Origin: JAFARZ01 sp035651595
Lineage (GTDB): Bacteria > Actinomycetota > Actinomycetes > Streptosporangiales > Streptosporangiaceae
DNA length: 50,224 bases
Assembly (NCBI GenBank): GCA_035651595.1
Contig: DASRFJ010000119.1
Coordinates: forward strand, 1 to 50,224
Direction of reading: 5' to 3'
In this document: positions 42,808 to 50,224 of the stretch, piece after piece
Layout: every line of letters begins with the position of its first letter
Position numbering within the stretch: the stretch's first letter is position 1
Notes under the pieces: generated by a model
Databases searched by the model: none
What the model was told of the DNA's origin: nothing
The model's input: only the letters and a program-made list of their open reading frames with translations
Translations under genes and position numbers: made by a program

Positions 42808-44436
42808 ATGACCACAGCGAGCCTTGAGGGGATGCCACCCGCGGGCGACGGCGCCTTCGGCATCGACGCGTTCACGGCGGACGACCGGCTGCGCCTGTTC
42901 CATTTCGCGGCGGCCGAGAAACGACACGAGTACCTCTGGCTGCTGCGCGCCTTCGACCGGTCCCGCGCCAATTACCAGGTGATGATGCACGTCTCCGACG
43001 CCCATGCCGCGCTGGATGCGCTGGCGGCGGAACGGCCGCAGGCGCGGGCCGCGGACGTCCAGTCGCTGCTGGACTCCCTAACCGAATGGCAGGTTCTCGA
43101 CCGCTCCTACGACGGCACCCGCGCCGCGAACCTGGCCGAGTACCGGAACCGGCACTACGTCTACCAGTTCACTCAGGCGGGCTACCGCGCCTACCGCGCC
43201 GTTGAGGACGTCCTGTCCGCCAGCCTTGACGACGCGCAGTTGTCCCGGCTCGTCTTCCCGGACATCCTGGCAGATCTCAGCGCCCTCGCGGAGGCGGCCG
43301 GTAACGGCGACGCGCCCGAGGTGTACCGGAAGCTGTCCCGTCTCGACGGCGTCCTCGCCGACATGGCGCAGCGCGCCGCGCGCTTCTACCTGATGCTCGG
43401 CGACCTGGCCAGGACCAACGACACGCGTCCCGAGGTGTTCCTCGCGCACAAGGACGCGCTGCTCACCCACATGCGCGAGTTCCACTCCGAGCTCAGTAGG
43501 TACGCGCCGCTGCTCGCCGACGCGGTCGAGGCGGTCAACGCGCAAGGGGCGGACCGGGTGGCGGCCCTAGCCGCCGAGGTCGACGACAGCCTGTTCCGCT
43601 CGCCCGAGCAGCGGGTGCGGGACTGGCAGCATCGCTGGGGAGGGCTCGTGCAATGGTTCGGCGTCCCCCCGGGCGGCCCGGCTCATGGCGGCGGCGTGCC
43701 GCGGGCCAGTGAGGCCGACCGGCTGCAGGATGCCACCATCACCGGGATCGCCAACGTTACCGCCTTGCTGCGGCGCGTGACAGAGTCGAGAAGGGGCGGA
43801 GTCAGCCGCGAAAGCCAGCTCCGCCACCTCGCGCAGTGGTTCGCGAACCTCCCGGGCGACGACGACGCGCATGCGCTGTACCAGGCGGTATTCGGGCTCG
43901 GCGGGCCACGTCACGTCGCCGCGGCCTACGAAGACCCCGACCTGATCCCCGGCAGGCAGTCCTGGTGGGAAGCCGAACCGGTGCGGCTAGCGCGCACCCT
44001 GGTGCGAACCGGCCGGGTCGCCGGGCTGCAGGGCCCTGGCCGGATCCAGCGCGACGACGAGGCGAGGGAGCGGCTACGCGCGGAGCAGCTCAAGGCTACC
44101 GTCCAGCGGCGCGCGGCGTCCGCGCAGCTCGCCAGCGACGGCATCTACGGGCGCGTGCTCGACGAGCCGGAGACGCGGGCGCTGCTCAGCCTGCTGGACA
44201 TCGCCCTGGTGGCCAGGGTTCCGGTCAGTCGCAGCGTCACCGCGGCCGACGGGCCAGGTCCGGTCGCGACCGGCTCCGCCGACGGGGTGCGCCTCACGCT
44301 CCGCCCCGCGCCAGGCACGACGACGGTGCGGACCGTCCGCGGCAGGCTCCACCTTGGCGGGCTGGCCATCGAGGTCACCGGCGCGGCGGCGCGGCCCGCC
44401 CCCGATGACACTCCCGCGGCGGGGATGCCGGCGTGA
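42808..44436 (+). CDS. jetA: Wadjet JetA-like protein (TIGR02677/DUF2397)
   Basis: A 542-residue protein recognised as the TIGR02677 family: FHFAAAEKRHEYLWLLRAFDRSRANY near the N-terminus, LLDSLTEWQVLDRSYD, and RHYVYQFTQAGYRAYRAVE (winged-helix, kleisin-like). In Wadjet these proteins are the kleisin subunit that joins the two ends of the SMC-like JetC and helps to recognise circular plasmid DNA. The gene starts 66 bp after the helicase; AATACT at 42796-42801 may be a -10 for leaderless transcription, so jet genes could have their own promoter. Overlaps jetB by GTGA (44433-44436). Confidence 0.88.
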   Translation: MTTASLEGMPPAGDGAFGIDAFTADDRLRLFHFAAAEKRHEYLWLLRAFDRSRANYQVMMHVSDAHAALDALAAERPQARAADVQSLLDSLTEWQVLDRSYDGTRAANLAEYRNRHYVYQFTQAGYRAYRAVEDVLSASLDDAQLSRLVFPDILADLSALAEAAGNGDAPEVYRKLSRLDGVLADMAQRAARFYLMLGDLARTNDTRPEVFLAHKDALLTHMREFHSELSRYAPLLADAVEAVNAQGADRVAALAAEVDDSLFRSPEQRVRDWQHRWGGLVQWFGVPPGGPAHGGGVPRASEADRLQDATITGIANVTALLRRVTESRRGGVSRESQLRHLAQWFANLPGDDDAHALYQAVFGLGGPRHVAAAYEDPDLIPGRQSWWEAEPVRLARTLVRTGRVAGLQGPGRIQRDDEARERLRAEQLKATVQRRAASAQLASDGIYGRVLDEPETRALLSLLDIALVARVPVSRSVTAADGPGPVATGSADGVRLTLRPAPGTTTVRTVRGRLHLGGLAIEVTGAAARPAPDDTPAAGMPA

Positions 44437-45827
44437 GGGTCGCCGAGAACGTCAGCACGCTCGAGCTCGGCGAGTACCAGCAGGCCGCCCGCCAGCTGCT
44501 CCGGCACCCGCTGATCACGGCCGCCTACCCGGACAAGACGACGTTGCCGCTGGTCCGCAGGTGGGCACCTCAGCTCCGAGAGGACCTCGCGGAGACCCTC
44601 GGGTACACGCTCGTCGGCAATGGCGACACAATCAGGCTGCGCCGCGTGCAGGACACGCTCGACGCGACGAGGCCGGCGTACACGCGGGCGAAGAAGCCCT
44701 TCGACCGCCGCCGTTACGCCTACCTGGTGCTTACCATGTCCGCTCTCGGCCGCTCCGGCGGCCAGATCGCCCTGTCCGAGCTGGCCGACGTGGTGGCCGC
44801 CGAGGCCGGGCGCATCGATGGCCTCGGGATGGACACCGAGCGGAAGGCCGACCGGGATGCGTTCGTTGACGCGGTCTCGTGGCTGGAGGCGCGGGGCGCG
44901 CTGCGGATGGCCGACGGCAGCGCCGCCGACTGGGTCAACGACCCGGTGCGTGCCGAAGCGCTCTACGACATCGACCGTGACGTCGCCGCGGCGGTCTACG
45001 CACCCAGCCGCGTGCTCCAGCACCTGGACTCGGTCACCGGGCTGCTCGGCGACGCGGCGAGCACCGGCCCGGCGCAGGGCGTCAACGCCGAGCGTCGCCG
45101 CGCCGGCCGCCGCGCCCGCCGCTTGGTCCTGGAGAACCCGGTGGTCTACTACGCGGACGTGGACGAGAACCTGCGCGGCCTGCTGAAGTCACCCGCGCTC
45201 GCGGAGGACCTGGAAAGGCTTACCGGCCTGCCGCTGGAACGCCGCGCCGAGGGCGTCGCCCTGATCAACACCGGCGGCCGGCTCACCGACGTCACGTTTC
45301 CCGGCACCGGCACGGTCGCCCAGGCCGCGCTGCTGCTGTGCGCCAGGATCGCCGGCTACCTGCAGCGCAACGCCCGCCGCGTCGAGCACCTGCCCGCCGC
45401 GACCGCGGCCGAGCGCCTCGCCGACGCCAGCGCCCGCATCGACGCCGCCCTCCCCGCCCGCGCGGGCGTCGCCGCGCTCCTCGCCGACGCCGCGCTTGCG
45501 GACGCCTCGCTACCGGACGCCTCGCTACCGGACGCCGCACTTCTCGCCGACGCGGAGGCGGGGGAGGAGACTACCGCCGAAGCCGAGGCGACCTACCCGT
45601 TCCTCAGCGACTCCTGGCTGCGGGCAGAGCTCATGAAGCTGGTGGACGAGTTCGGCACCGGCATGTCCGAACGGCAGGTCGCAGATCCGGCGGGTCTGCT
45701 TGACGACGCACTCGACCTGCTCGCCAGCGTTGGCTTCGTCGCCCGCACTCGCGGCGGCGCCCTCGTCCTCCCGCTCCTGGCCCGCTACCGCGGCGTCACC
45801 GCCCAGCTCAAGGAAAGGATTCAGTGA
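44433..45827 (+). CDS. jetB: Wadjet JetB-like protein (TIGR02678/DUF2398)
   Basis: A 464-residue TIGR02678-family protein with the typical AARQLLRHPLITAAYPD opening, RRYAYLVLTMSALGRSGGQIALSELAD, and the YFPFL-like TYPFLSDSWLRAELMKLVDEFG block. It acts as the small winged-helix (KITE-like) partner in Wadjet complexes. A low-complexity insert (LADASLPDASLPDAALLADAE, 45500-45560), encoded by tandem repeats, lies before the C-terminal block. GTG start overlapping jetA and GTG overlap into jetC (45824-45827) show tight coupling. Confidence 0.87.
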   Translation: MRVAENVSTLELGEYQQAARQLLRHPLITAAYPDKTTLPLVRRWAPQLREDLAETLGYTLVGNGDTIRLRRVQDTLDATRPAYTRAKKPFDRRRYAYLVLTMSALGRSGGQIALSELADVVAAEAGRIDGLGMDTERKADRDAFVDAVSWLEARGALRMADGSAADWVNDPVRAEALYDIDRDVAAAVYAPSRVLQHLDSVTGLLGDAASTGPAQGVNAERRRAGRRARRLVLENPVVYYADVDENLRGLLKSPALAEDLERLTGLPLERRAEGVALINTGGRLTDVTFPGTGTVAQAALLLCARIAGYLQRNARRVEHLPAATAAERLADASARIDAALPARAGVAALLADAALADASLPDASLPDAALLADAEAGEETTAEAEATYPFLSDSWLRAELMKLVDEFGTGMSERQVADPAGLLDDALDLLASVGFVARTRGGALVLPLLARYRGVTAQLKERIQ

Positions 45828-48800
45828 CCAGGTACGAGCCCACCCGGGCAGGCATCATCAACATGTGGGACTACCGGGACGAGGAGTTCTCGTTCGCCGG
45901 CGGCTGGCTCGTCCTGCGCGGCCCGAACGGCTCCGGCAAGACCAAGGCCCTTGAGGTGCTGTTCCCATTCGTGCTCGACGGCCGGATCGACCCGAAGCGG
46001 CTCAACCCGTTCGCGGCTGAGGACCGGACGATGAAGTCCAACCTCCTGTTCCGCGGCATGGACAACGCGGTCGGCTACGTCTGGCTCGAGCTCCGCCATC
46101 GGGACACGCGGGAAGCAGTGACGGTCGGCGTCGGGCTGCACGCCCAGCGGCACCGCGACACGCCGCTCCGCTGGCACTTCGTCGCCGAGGGACGCGTCGG
46201 CGAGGACTTCTCCCTGCTGACCGGCGACGACCGCCCGATGACGAAGAAGCAGCTGGCCGAGGCGATCGGCGAGGCGAACATCTACGCCACGCCGACCGAG
46301 TACCGTGCGGCGATCGACGCAAGGTTGTTCCGCCTCGGCGCCGAGCGCTACGAGCAGCTGCTCACCCTGATCCTCACGCTGCGAAGGCCGCAGCTCGCCA
46401 AGAACCTCGATCCGGTCAAGCTTTCGGACACGCTGACCGACGGCCTGCGCCCCGTCGACGACGACCTCGTCGGCGAGGCCGCGCGTAGCTTCGACGACAT
46501 GGAGGCGGTCGCCCGCACGCTGGAAGGGCTGGTCGCCGCCGACGAGGCGGCCAGCGCGTTCCTCACGGGCTACACCACCTACCTGCGCACCCATGCCCGC
46601 GCCGCCGCCGACGCGCTGACCCGCCGCCGCGAGGCGACGCAGGCCGGGCGCGAAGCCGTCGGCAGGGATGAGGAAACCGAGCGGGCCGCGCAGGCGGCAC
46701 AGCGGGACGCCGAGGACCACCGCGAGCAGGCCGAGACGTCCGTCGCCGGGCTGCGGGGCCGGATAGAGCAGCTCAAGGCGAGCAGCGCCTACCAGGCGGT
46801 CGAGCAGATGGGCGACCTGGAGCGCCTAGTCCGCACCTGCGCGCAGACCGCGACCGAGGCGCAGGCCGAACTGGGGCGCCGCCAGGCGGCGACCGAACGT
46901 GCCCGGTCCAACTCCGAACGCGCGGGCGCAGTTCTCGCCGACCTCGCCGCGACCGTCGCACGGACCGCCGCCGCGCTCGCTGACCACGCGGCGCAGGCGG
47001 GCATCTCCTGGCAGCCGGCCGACGCCGAGGCGTCCAACCTGGCGCAGCGCGCCGGCGCCCGGGTGGCCGCCCGGCTGGAGAACGTCCGCGCCGTCCGCGC
47101 CGCGGACGCCGGATACCGCAAGGCTAGCCACGCCCGTGACCTCGCCAGGATCACCCTTGACCGTGCCAGCCAGGCGCTGGCCGACGCCGAGCAGGCCGAG
47201 GAGCGGGCAGCCGCCGCCGTCGCTAACGCGGTCGAGACCGCGCGTCAGGCCCTCGCCGACTGGTCCGCCCGGCACGCCGGACTGCTGCCCGCCGCGGAGT
47301 GGGCGGACCTTACGGCTGCGCTCGGCGAGGCGCTTGACCGGTTCGGCGAGCCAGACGCCCCGCTGCTGGAGAGCAGCTACAACGGCAAGACCCAGCGGGC
47401 GGAGCAGCAGGTCCGCGACGAGCAGGCGGCCCTGCGCGCCCACCGGTCTTCCCTGTCCCGGCAGCGGTCGGAGGTGAGCGCCGAACGGGACGCCATCGCC
47501 GCCGAGAAGGACGACGCCCCGCCGCCCCATCCGGGCCGGACGGCGAACCGTTCGGCCAAGGCCGGGGCCCCGCTCTGGCGCCTGGTGCGCTTCGCCGACC
47601 ACATCGCCGACGACCGGGCGGCGGCGATCGAGGCGGCGCTTGAGGCGACGGGCATGCTCGACGGCTGGGTGATGCCGGATTCGCCGGAAATCGGGGAAGC
47701 CGACAGCGACGGGTTCCTGATCCCCGGCACCCCAGTCCACGGGCCGAGTCTCGCCGACGTGCTGGTGCCCGAAGACGGCACCAGCGTGCCCCGAGCGACG
47801 ATAGCGGCGACGCTGAAATCCATCGCGCTTAATGGGGAGCTGTTCTCCTCCGCCGCCGTGATCGGCGCCGACGGGCGCTACTCGCACGGCATCACCGCGG
47901 GTCGGCACCGCAAGGAGCACGCCGAGTACATCGGCGCCACCGCCCGTGCCCGCCGCCGCGCCGCCCGCATCGCCGAATGCGACGCGAAGATAGCCGGCCT
48001 GACGGAGCAGATCACGGCTGCCGACCAGCGAACGGCGGGGCTCACGGACACCCTTGAGGCGTTCGGTGACGCACGGCGCGGGCTGCCGCCGACCCGGCAG
48101 ATCGCCGAGACCCAGCGCGAGCACAACCGCGCCGCCGGGCACCTGCGCAGCGCGCGGCACGCCGCCGAGCAGGCACAGGCAAGCTTCGACGAATCGGTCG
48201 CCGCCGTGACCGTGACCGAACGCGTCCTGCGCCGTACCGCCGCCGAGCACGCGCTTGCACCGGATACCGCCGACCAGGTCGAGGCCGCCACCCGCCGCTT
48301 CGAGGCGGCCGCCCGCGATCTGGAAGCCAGGCACCGGGAGCACGAGCGGCAGGGCGAGACCGTAGCCGACTCCCGCGATCGCCTTAGGCGCGCCGCGGCC
48401 GAGGAAGACGCGTCCGCCGAGACGCACCGCTCCGCCCACCGCCGCCACGCCGAGGAAGACGCCAGGCTCCAGGCGCTCAAGGACTCCGCCGGTGCCGAGG
48501 CCAGGCAGGTTCTCGCGCGGATCGGCGAGGCCGAATCCGGGCTCGCGGCCGCGCTGGCGGGGGAGAAGTCCTCCCGCCAGGCGGAGATCGCCGCGATCAG
48601 GGCCGCCGCCGCGGCGGCCGAACGCGTCGTCAAGGGCCGCGAGGCACTCGCCGTCGCGCTGACTGAGGAACTCGGCACCGCCCGCGCGCTCGCCCCGTTC
48701 GCGGCACGCGAACTGCTCGACGTTCTGCAGTGCCCATCCGGACTGGCCTGGCCTGCCACCGAAGAAGAATGGGCGGACGGGGAGACACCACCGGCCGTTG

Positions 48801-49888
48801 TGAAAATCTATGCAGCGATCCTGACGGCGACCCGCGGACTGACGGCGACAGAAACCTCGCTGAAGCAGTCGACGACCCGGCTGACGCGGGCCCTTGAGGA
48901 TCTGCAGGCGCAGCTTGCGGCGGCCGGTCAGGATTACCACCCCGAATGGGACAGTTCGGATGGGGTGATCGTGGTGCGGATCGCCGACGAACTGGGGCCG
49001 CTGCCGGCGGCGGCGTTCGCCACCCGGATCGCCGCCGCGCGCCGCGACCAGCAGCTGCTGCTGTCCGACAGCGAGCAGCGGATCCTAGAGGACGCGCTGC
49101 TAACCCGGCTGGCCCAGCAGATCCACGACCGGACCATCGACGCACGTGACCTGATCCGGGCGATGAACAAGGAGATGCGCGGCAGGCGCATGTCATCCGG
49201 CAAGCGGGTCGGCGTGAGCTGGCAACTGGCCGACGCTCTGGACGACGAGCAGCGGGCGGTGGCCGGCCTGCTCGACACCGACGCGTCCCGGCTGCCACCG
49301 GACGCGCTGGCCAGGATGCGGGCACACTTCGCGGCGCGGATCAAGACCGAGCGGGCGCGGCACAGGGACCTGCCATACCGCGAGCTGCTCGCGTCCGTGC
49401 TGGACTACCGGCGGTGGCGGCAGTTCGTGTTCCAGCTGGTCAGCCCCGAGGGCGGGGAGGAGACGCTGACCCGGGGCAGGCACAGCCGGCTGTCCGGCGG
49501 CGAGCAGTCGGTGTCGCTGCACCTGCCGCTGTTCGCGGCGGCGCACGCGATGCTGAACTCGGCGCGCCCGGACGCGCCTCGCCTGCTCGCGCTGGACGAG
49601 GCGTTCGCGGGGGTGGACGACACCGGGCGCGGCGAGCTGATGTCCCTGGCAGCGCAGTTCGACCTCGACTTGTTCATGACCGGGTACGACCTGTGGGCGA
49701 CCTCGGGCGCCATCCGCGCCGCGGCGCACTACGACCTAGCGCACTCACCCGTCCGCCACACGGTGAGCGCGCTACTGCTGGTGTGGGACGGGACGGAACT
49801 GATAGCGGACGAGGCCGGCTCGCTTGCCGGCCGCCTGGGCTCCCCGGGTACCCGCCGCGCGATCGCAGACTCCGTGGCTCCTCGATGA
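45824..49888 (+). CDS. jetC: Wadjet JetC-like SMC ATPase (TIGR02680)
   Basis: A 1354-residue SMC/MukB-like ATPase. Walker A GPNGSGKTK at 33-41; long coiled coils (~230-560 and ~700-970) around a central hinge-like globular part (WRLVRFADHIADDRAAA, ~585-650); ABC signature LSGGEQS at 1223-1229; Walker B LLALDEAFAG at ~1255-1264. It is the motor that would extrude plasmid DNA loops in Wadjet. Starts with GTG overlapping jetB. The usual next gene, jetD (TIGR02679/DUF2399 with a Toprim nuclease domain), is missing: past this stop only a tiny open frame remains and the element ends. Confidence 0.92.
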   Translation: MTRYEPTRAGIINMWDYRDEEFSFAGGWLVLRGPNGSGKTKALEVLFPFVLDGRIDPKRLNPFAAEDRTMKSNLLFRGMDNAVGYVWLELRHRDTREAVTVGVGLHAQRHRDTPLRWHFVAEGRVGEDFSLLTGDDRPMTKKQLAEAIGEANIYATPTEYRAAIDARLFRLGAERYEQLLTLILTLRRPQLAKNLDPVKLSDTLTDGLRPVDDDLVGEAARSFDDMEAVARTLEGLVAADEAASAFLTGYTTYLRTHARAAADALTRRREATQAGREAVGRDEETERAAQAAQRDAEDHREQAETSVAGLRGRIEQLKASSAYQAVEQMGDLERLVRTCAQTATEAQAELGRRQAATERARSNSERAGAVLADLAATVARTAAALADHAAQAGISWQPADAEASNLAQRAGARVAARLENVRAVRAADAGYRKASHARDLARITLDRASQALADAEQAEERAAAAVANAVETARQALADWSARHAGLLPAAEWADLTAALGEALDRFGEPDAPLLESSYNGKTQRAEQQVRDEQAALRAHRSSLSRQRSEVSAERDAIAAEKDDAPPPHPGRTANRSAKAGAPLWRLVRFADHIADDRAAAIEAALEATGMLDGWVMPDSPEIGEADSDGFLIPGTPVHGPSLADVLVPEDGTSVPRATIAATLKSIALNGELFSSAAVIGADGRYSHGITAGRHRKEHAEYIGATARARRRAARIAECDAKIAGLTEQITAADQRTAGLTDTLEAFGDARRGLPPTRQIAETQREHNRAAGHLRSARHAAEQAQASFDESVAAVTVTERVLRRTAAEHALAPDTADQVEAATRRFEAAARDLEARHREHERQGETVADSRDRLRRAAAEEDASAETHRSAHRRHAEEDARLQALKDSAGAEARQVLARIGEAESGLAAALAGEKSSRQAEIAAIRAAAAAAERVVKGREALAVALTEELGTARALAPFAARELLDVLQCPSGLAWPATEEEWADGETPPAVVKIYAAILTATRGLTATETSLKQSTTRLTRALEDLQAQLAAAGQDYHPEWDSSDGVIVVRIADELGPLPAAAFATRIAAARRDQQLLLSDSEQRILEDALLTRLAQQIHDRTIDARDLIRAMNKEMRGRRMSSGKRVGVSWQLADALDDEQRAVAGLLDTDASRLPPDALARMRAHFAARIKTERARHRDLPYRELLASVLDYRRWRQFVFQLVSPEGGEETLTRGRHSRLSGGEQSVSLHLPLFAAAHAMLNSARPDAPRLLALDEAFAGVDDTGRGELMSLAAQFDLDLFMTGYDLWATSGAIRAAAHYDLAHSPVRHTVSALLLVWDGTELIADEAGSLAGRLGSPGTRRAIADSVAPR

Positions 49889-50087
49889 CCGCGCTTCGTT
49901 CTGCTCCTCGCGCCGCTTGACCGCGCAGCCGCGATCGGCAACCCTTGTCGTGACAGTCCCTGGAGCAGCCCTGGGACGAGCTGCCGGACGGGGAAAGCGG
50001 CCGGGCGGCCGCCGCTGCGCTTGAGCGAGCTCTCATCCCGGCTGTGGTGAACATTGAAATCCGCCGTCGAAGTCGCTCGCAGGCGCC
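49889..50087. other. Scar where jetD is expected
   Basis: An ATG overlapping the jetC stop (49885, ATGA) opens a frame of only 11 codons (MTALRSAPRAA, stop at 49918-49920). No JetD motif appears in any frame in the remaining ~170 bp before the right-end repeat begins. Probably jetD was deleted, leaving its start codon. Confidence 0.6.
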
Positions 50088-50210
50088 GACCCGTCCGTCT
50101 CAATCCCCGTCTCATTCGCGGGCGTTCAGCGGCGGCCGCGACCGCCCGCCCAGTTCAATCATGCCTGGTCACGTGCGGCCCCGACTGCTACCGAACGGCC
50201 AGCAACAGAA
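50088..50210. repeat. Right-end repeat of element B
   Basis: Similar to 29799-29921 over the whole length, including the paired CCGTCTCA repeats (50095-50102 and 50107-50114) and the end ACGGCCAGCAACAGAA. This arm region leads straight into the att core, so it marks the right boundary of B. Confidence 0.82.
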
Positions 50211-50224
50211 TTGGAAAGCGTGTT
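50211..50224. repeat. att core copy 3 (cut by window end)
   Basis: TTGGAAAGCGTGTT, the first 14 bases of the 55-bp att core. The rest must lie just past the window. Preceded by the same flank as copy 2. Confidence 0.85.

Noticed and set aside
37777..48940. Very long minus-strand open frames opposite the helicase and jet genes (37777-40056, 40207-41790, 46826-48940)
   Set aside because: They are antisense to genes with complete catalytic motifs, arise from GC-rich codon bias, and their translations are Arg/Gly/Val-rich without any domain.

Overview
The window is chromosomal DNA of a high-GC Gram-positive bacterium (Actinomycetota). Evidence: very high GC with GTG/TTG starts and many 4-bp start/stop overlaps; a WhiB-family regulator; the gene order two ArsA-like ATPases - WhiB (opposite strand) - bifunctional penicillin-binding protein - metallophosphoesterase, known from Mycobacterium (Rv3679-Rv3683) and in part from Streptomyces (wblA region); and a lysC-asd / recR-ybaB-dnaX-SRP RNA-tRNA-Ser cluster. 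The genus cannot be fixed from sequence alone.

Positions 1-19750 are core chromosome. It holds the ArsA pair, WhiB, the PBP, a small DUF1508 protein, a GatB/YqeY-like protein, a metallophosphoesterase, tRNA-Pro(CGG), two tandem paralogous secreted proteins of unknown function, a NuoF-like/ferredoxin fusion overlapping a ferric-reductase-like membrane protein, then on the minus strand aspartokinase, aspartate-semialdehyde dehydrogenase (with an unusual membrane-anchored C-terminal extension), an endonuclease/exonuclease/phosphatase-family protein, a DUF5063 protein, RecR, YbaB, DnaX, the small SRP RNA and finally tRNA-Ser(GGA) on the plus strand.

From 19692 to the end is an accreted genomic island in the 3' half of tRNA-Ser. 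The same 55-bp att core occurs at 19692-19746 and 29922-29976, and its first 14 bases reappear at 50211-50224 where the window stops. Element A (about 10.2 kb) has an intact tyrosine integrase, a frameshifted excisionase, element-type small proteins, a small HTH regulator under a 30-bp operator-like palindrome, a large HTH + GTPase (dynamin-like) protein, and a convergent C5 methyltransferase / restriction endonuclease pair. Element B (about 20.3 kb) has a broken integrase, remnants of an excisionase and of two IS5-family transposases, and a row of candidate defence modules: DUF262 + HipA-like kinase (overlapping genes in a more AT-rich segment), an unknown protein + 1557-aa DUF1998 helicase (Druantia DruE-like), and a Wadjet-like jetABC operon in which the expected jetD is absent; the element's right end follows within 200 bp.

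Two CCGTCTCA repeats at 12-bp spacing occur at the left end of A, the right end of A and the right end of B, and look like integrase arm sites. B has lost its left copy. A (newer, next to the tRNA) may therefore excise alone, or as an A+B composite that carries the defence genes. No conjugation or replication genes were seen in either element, and no CRISPR array.
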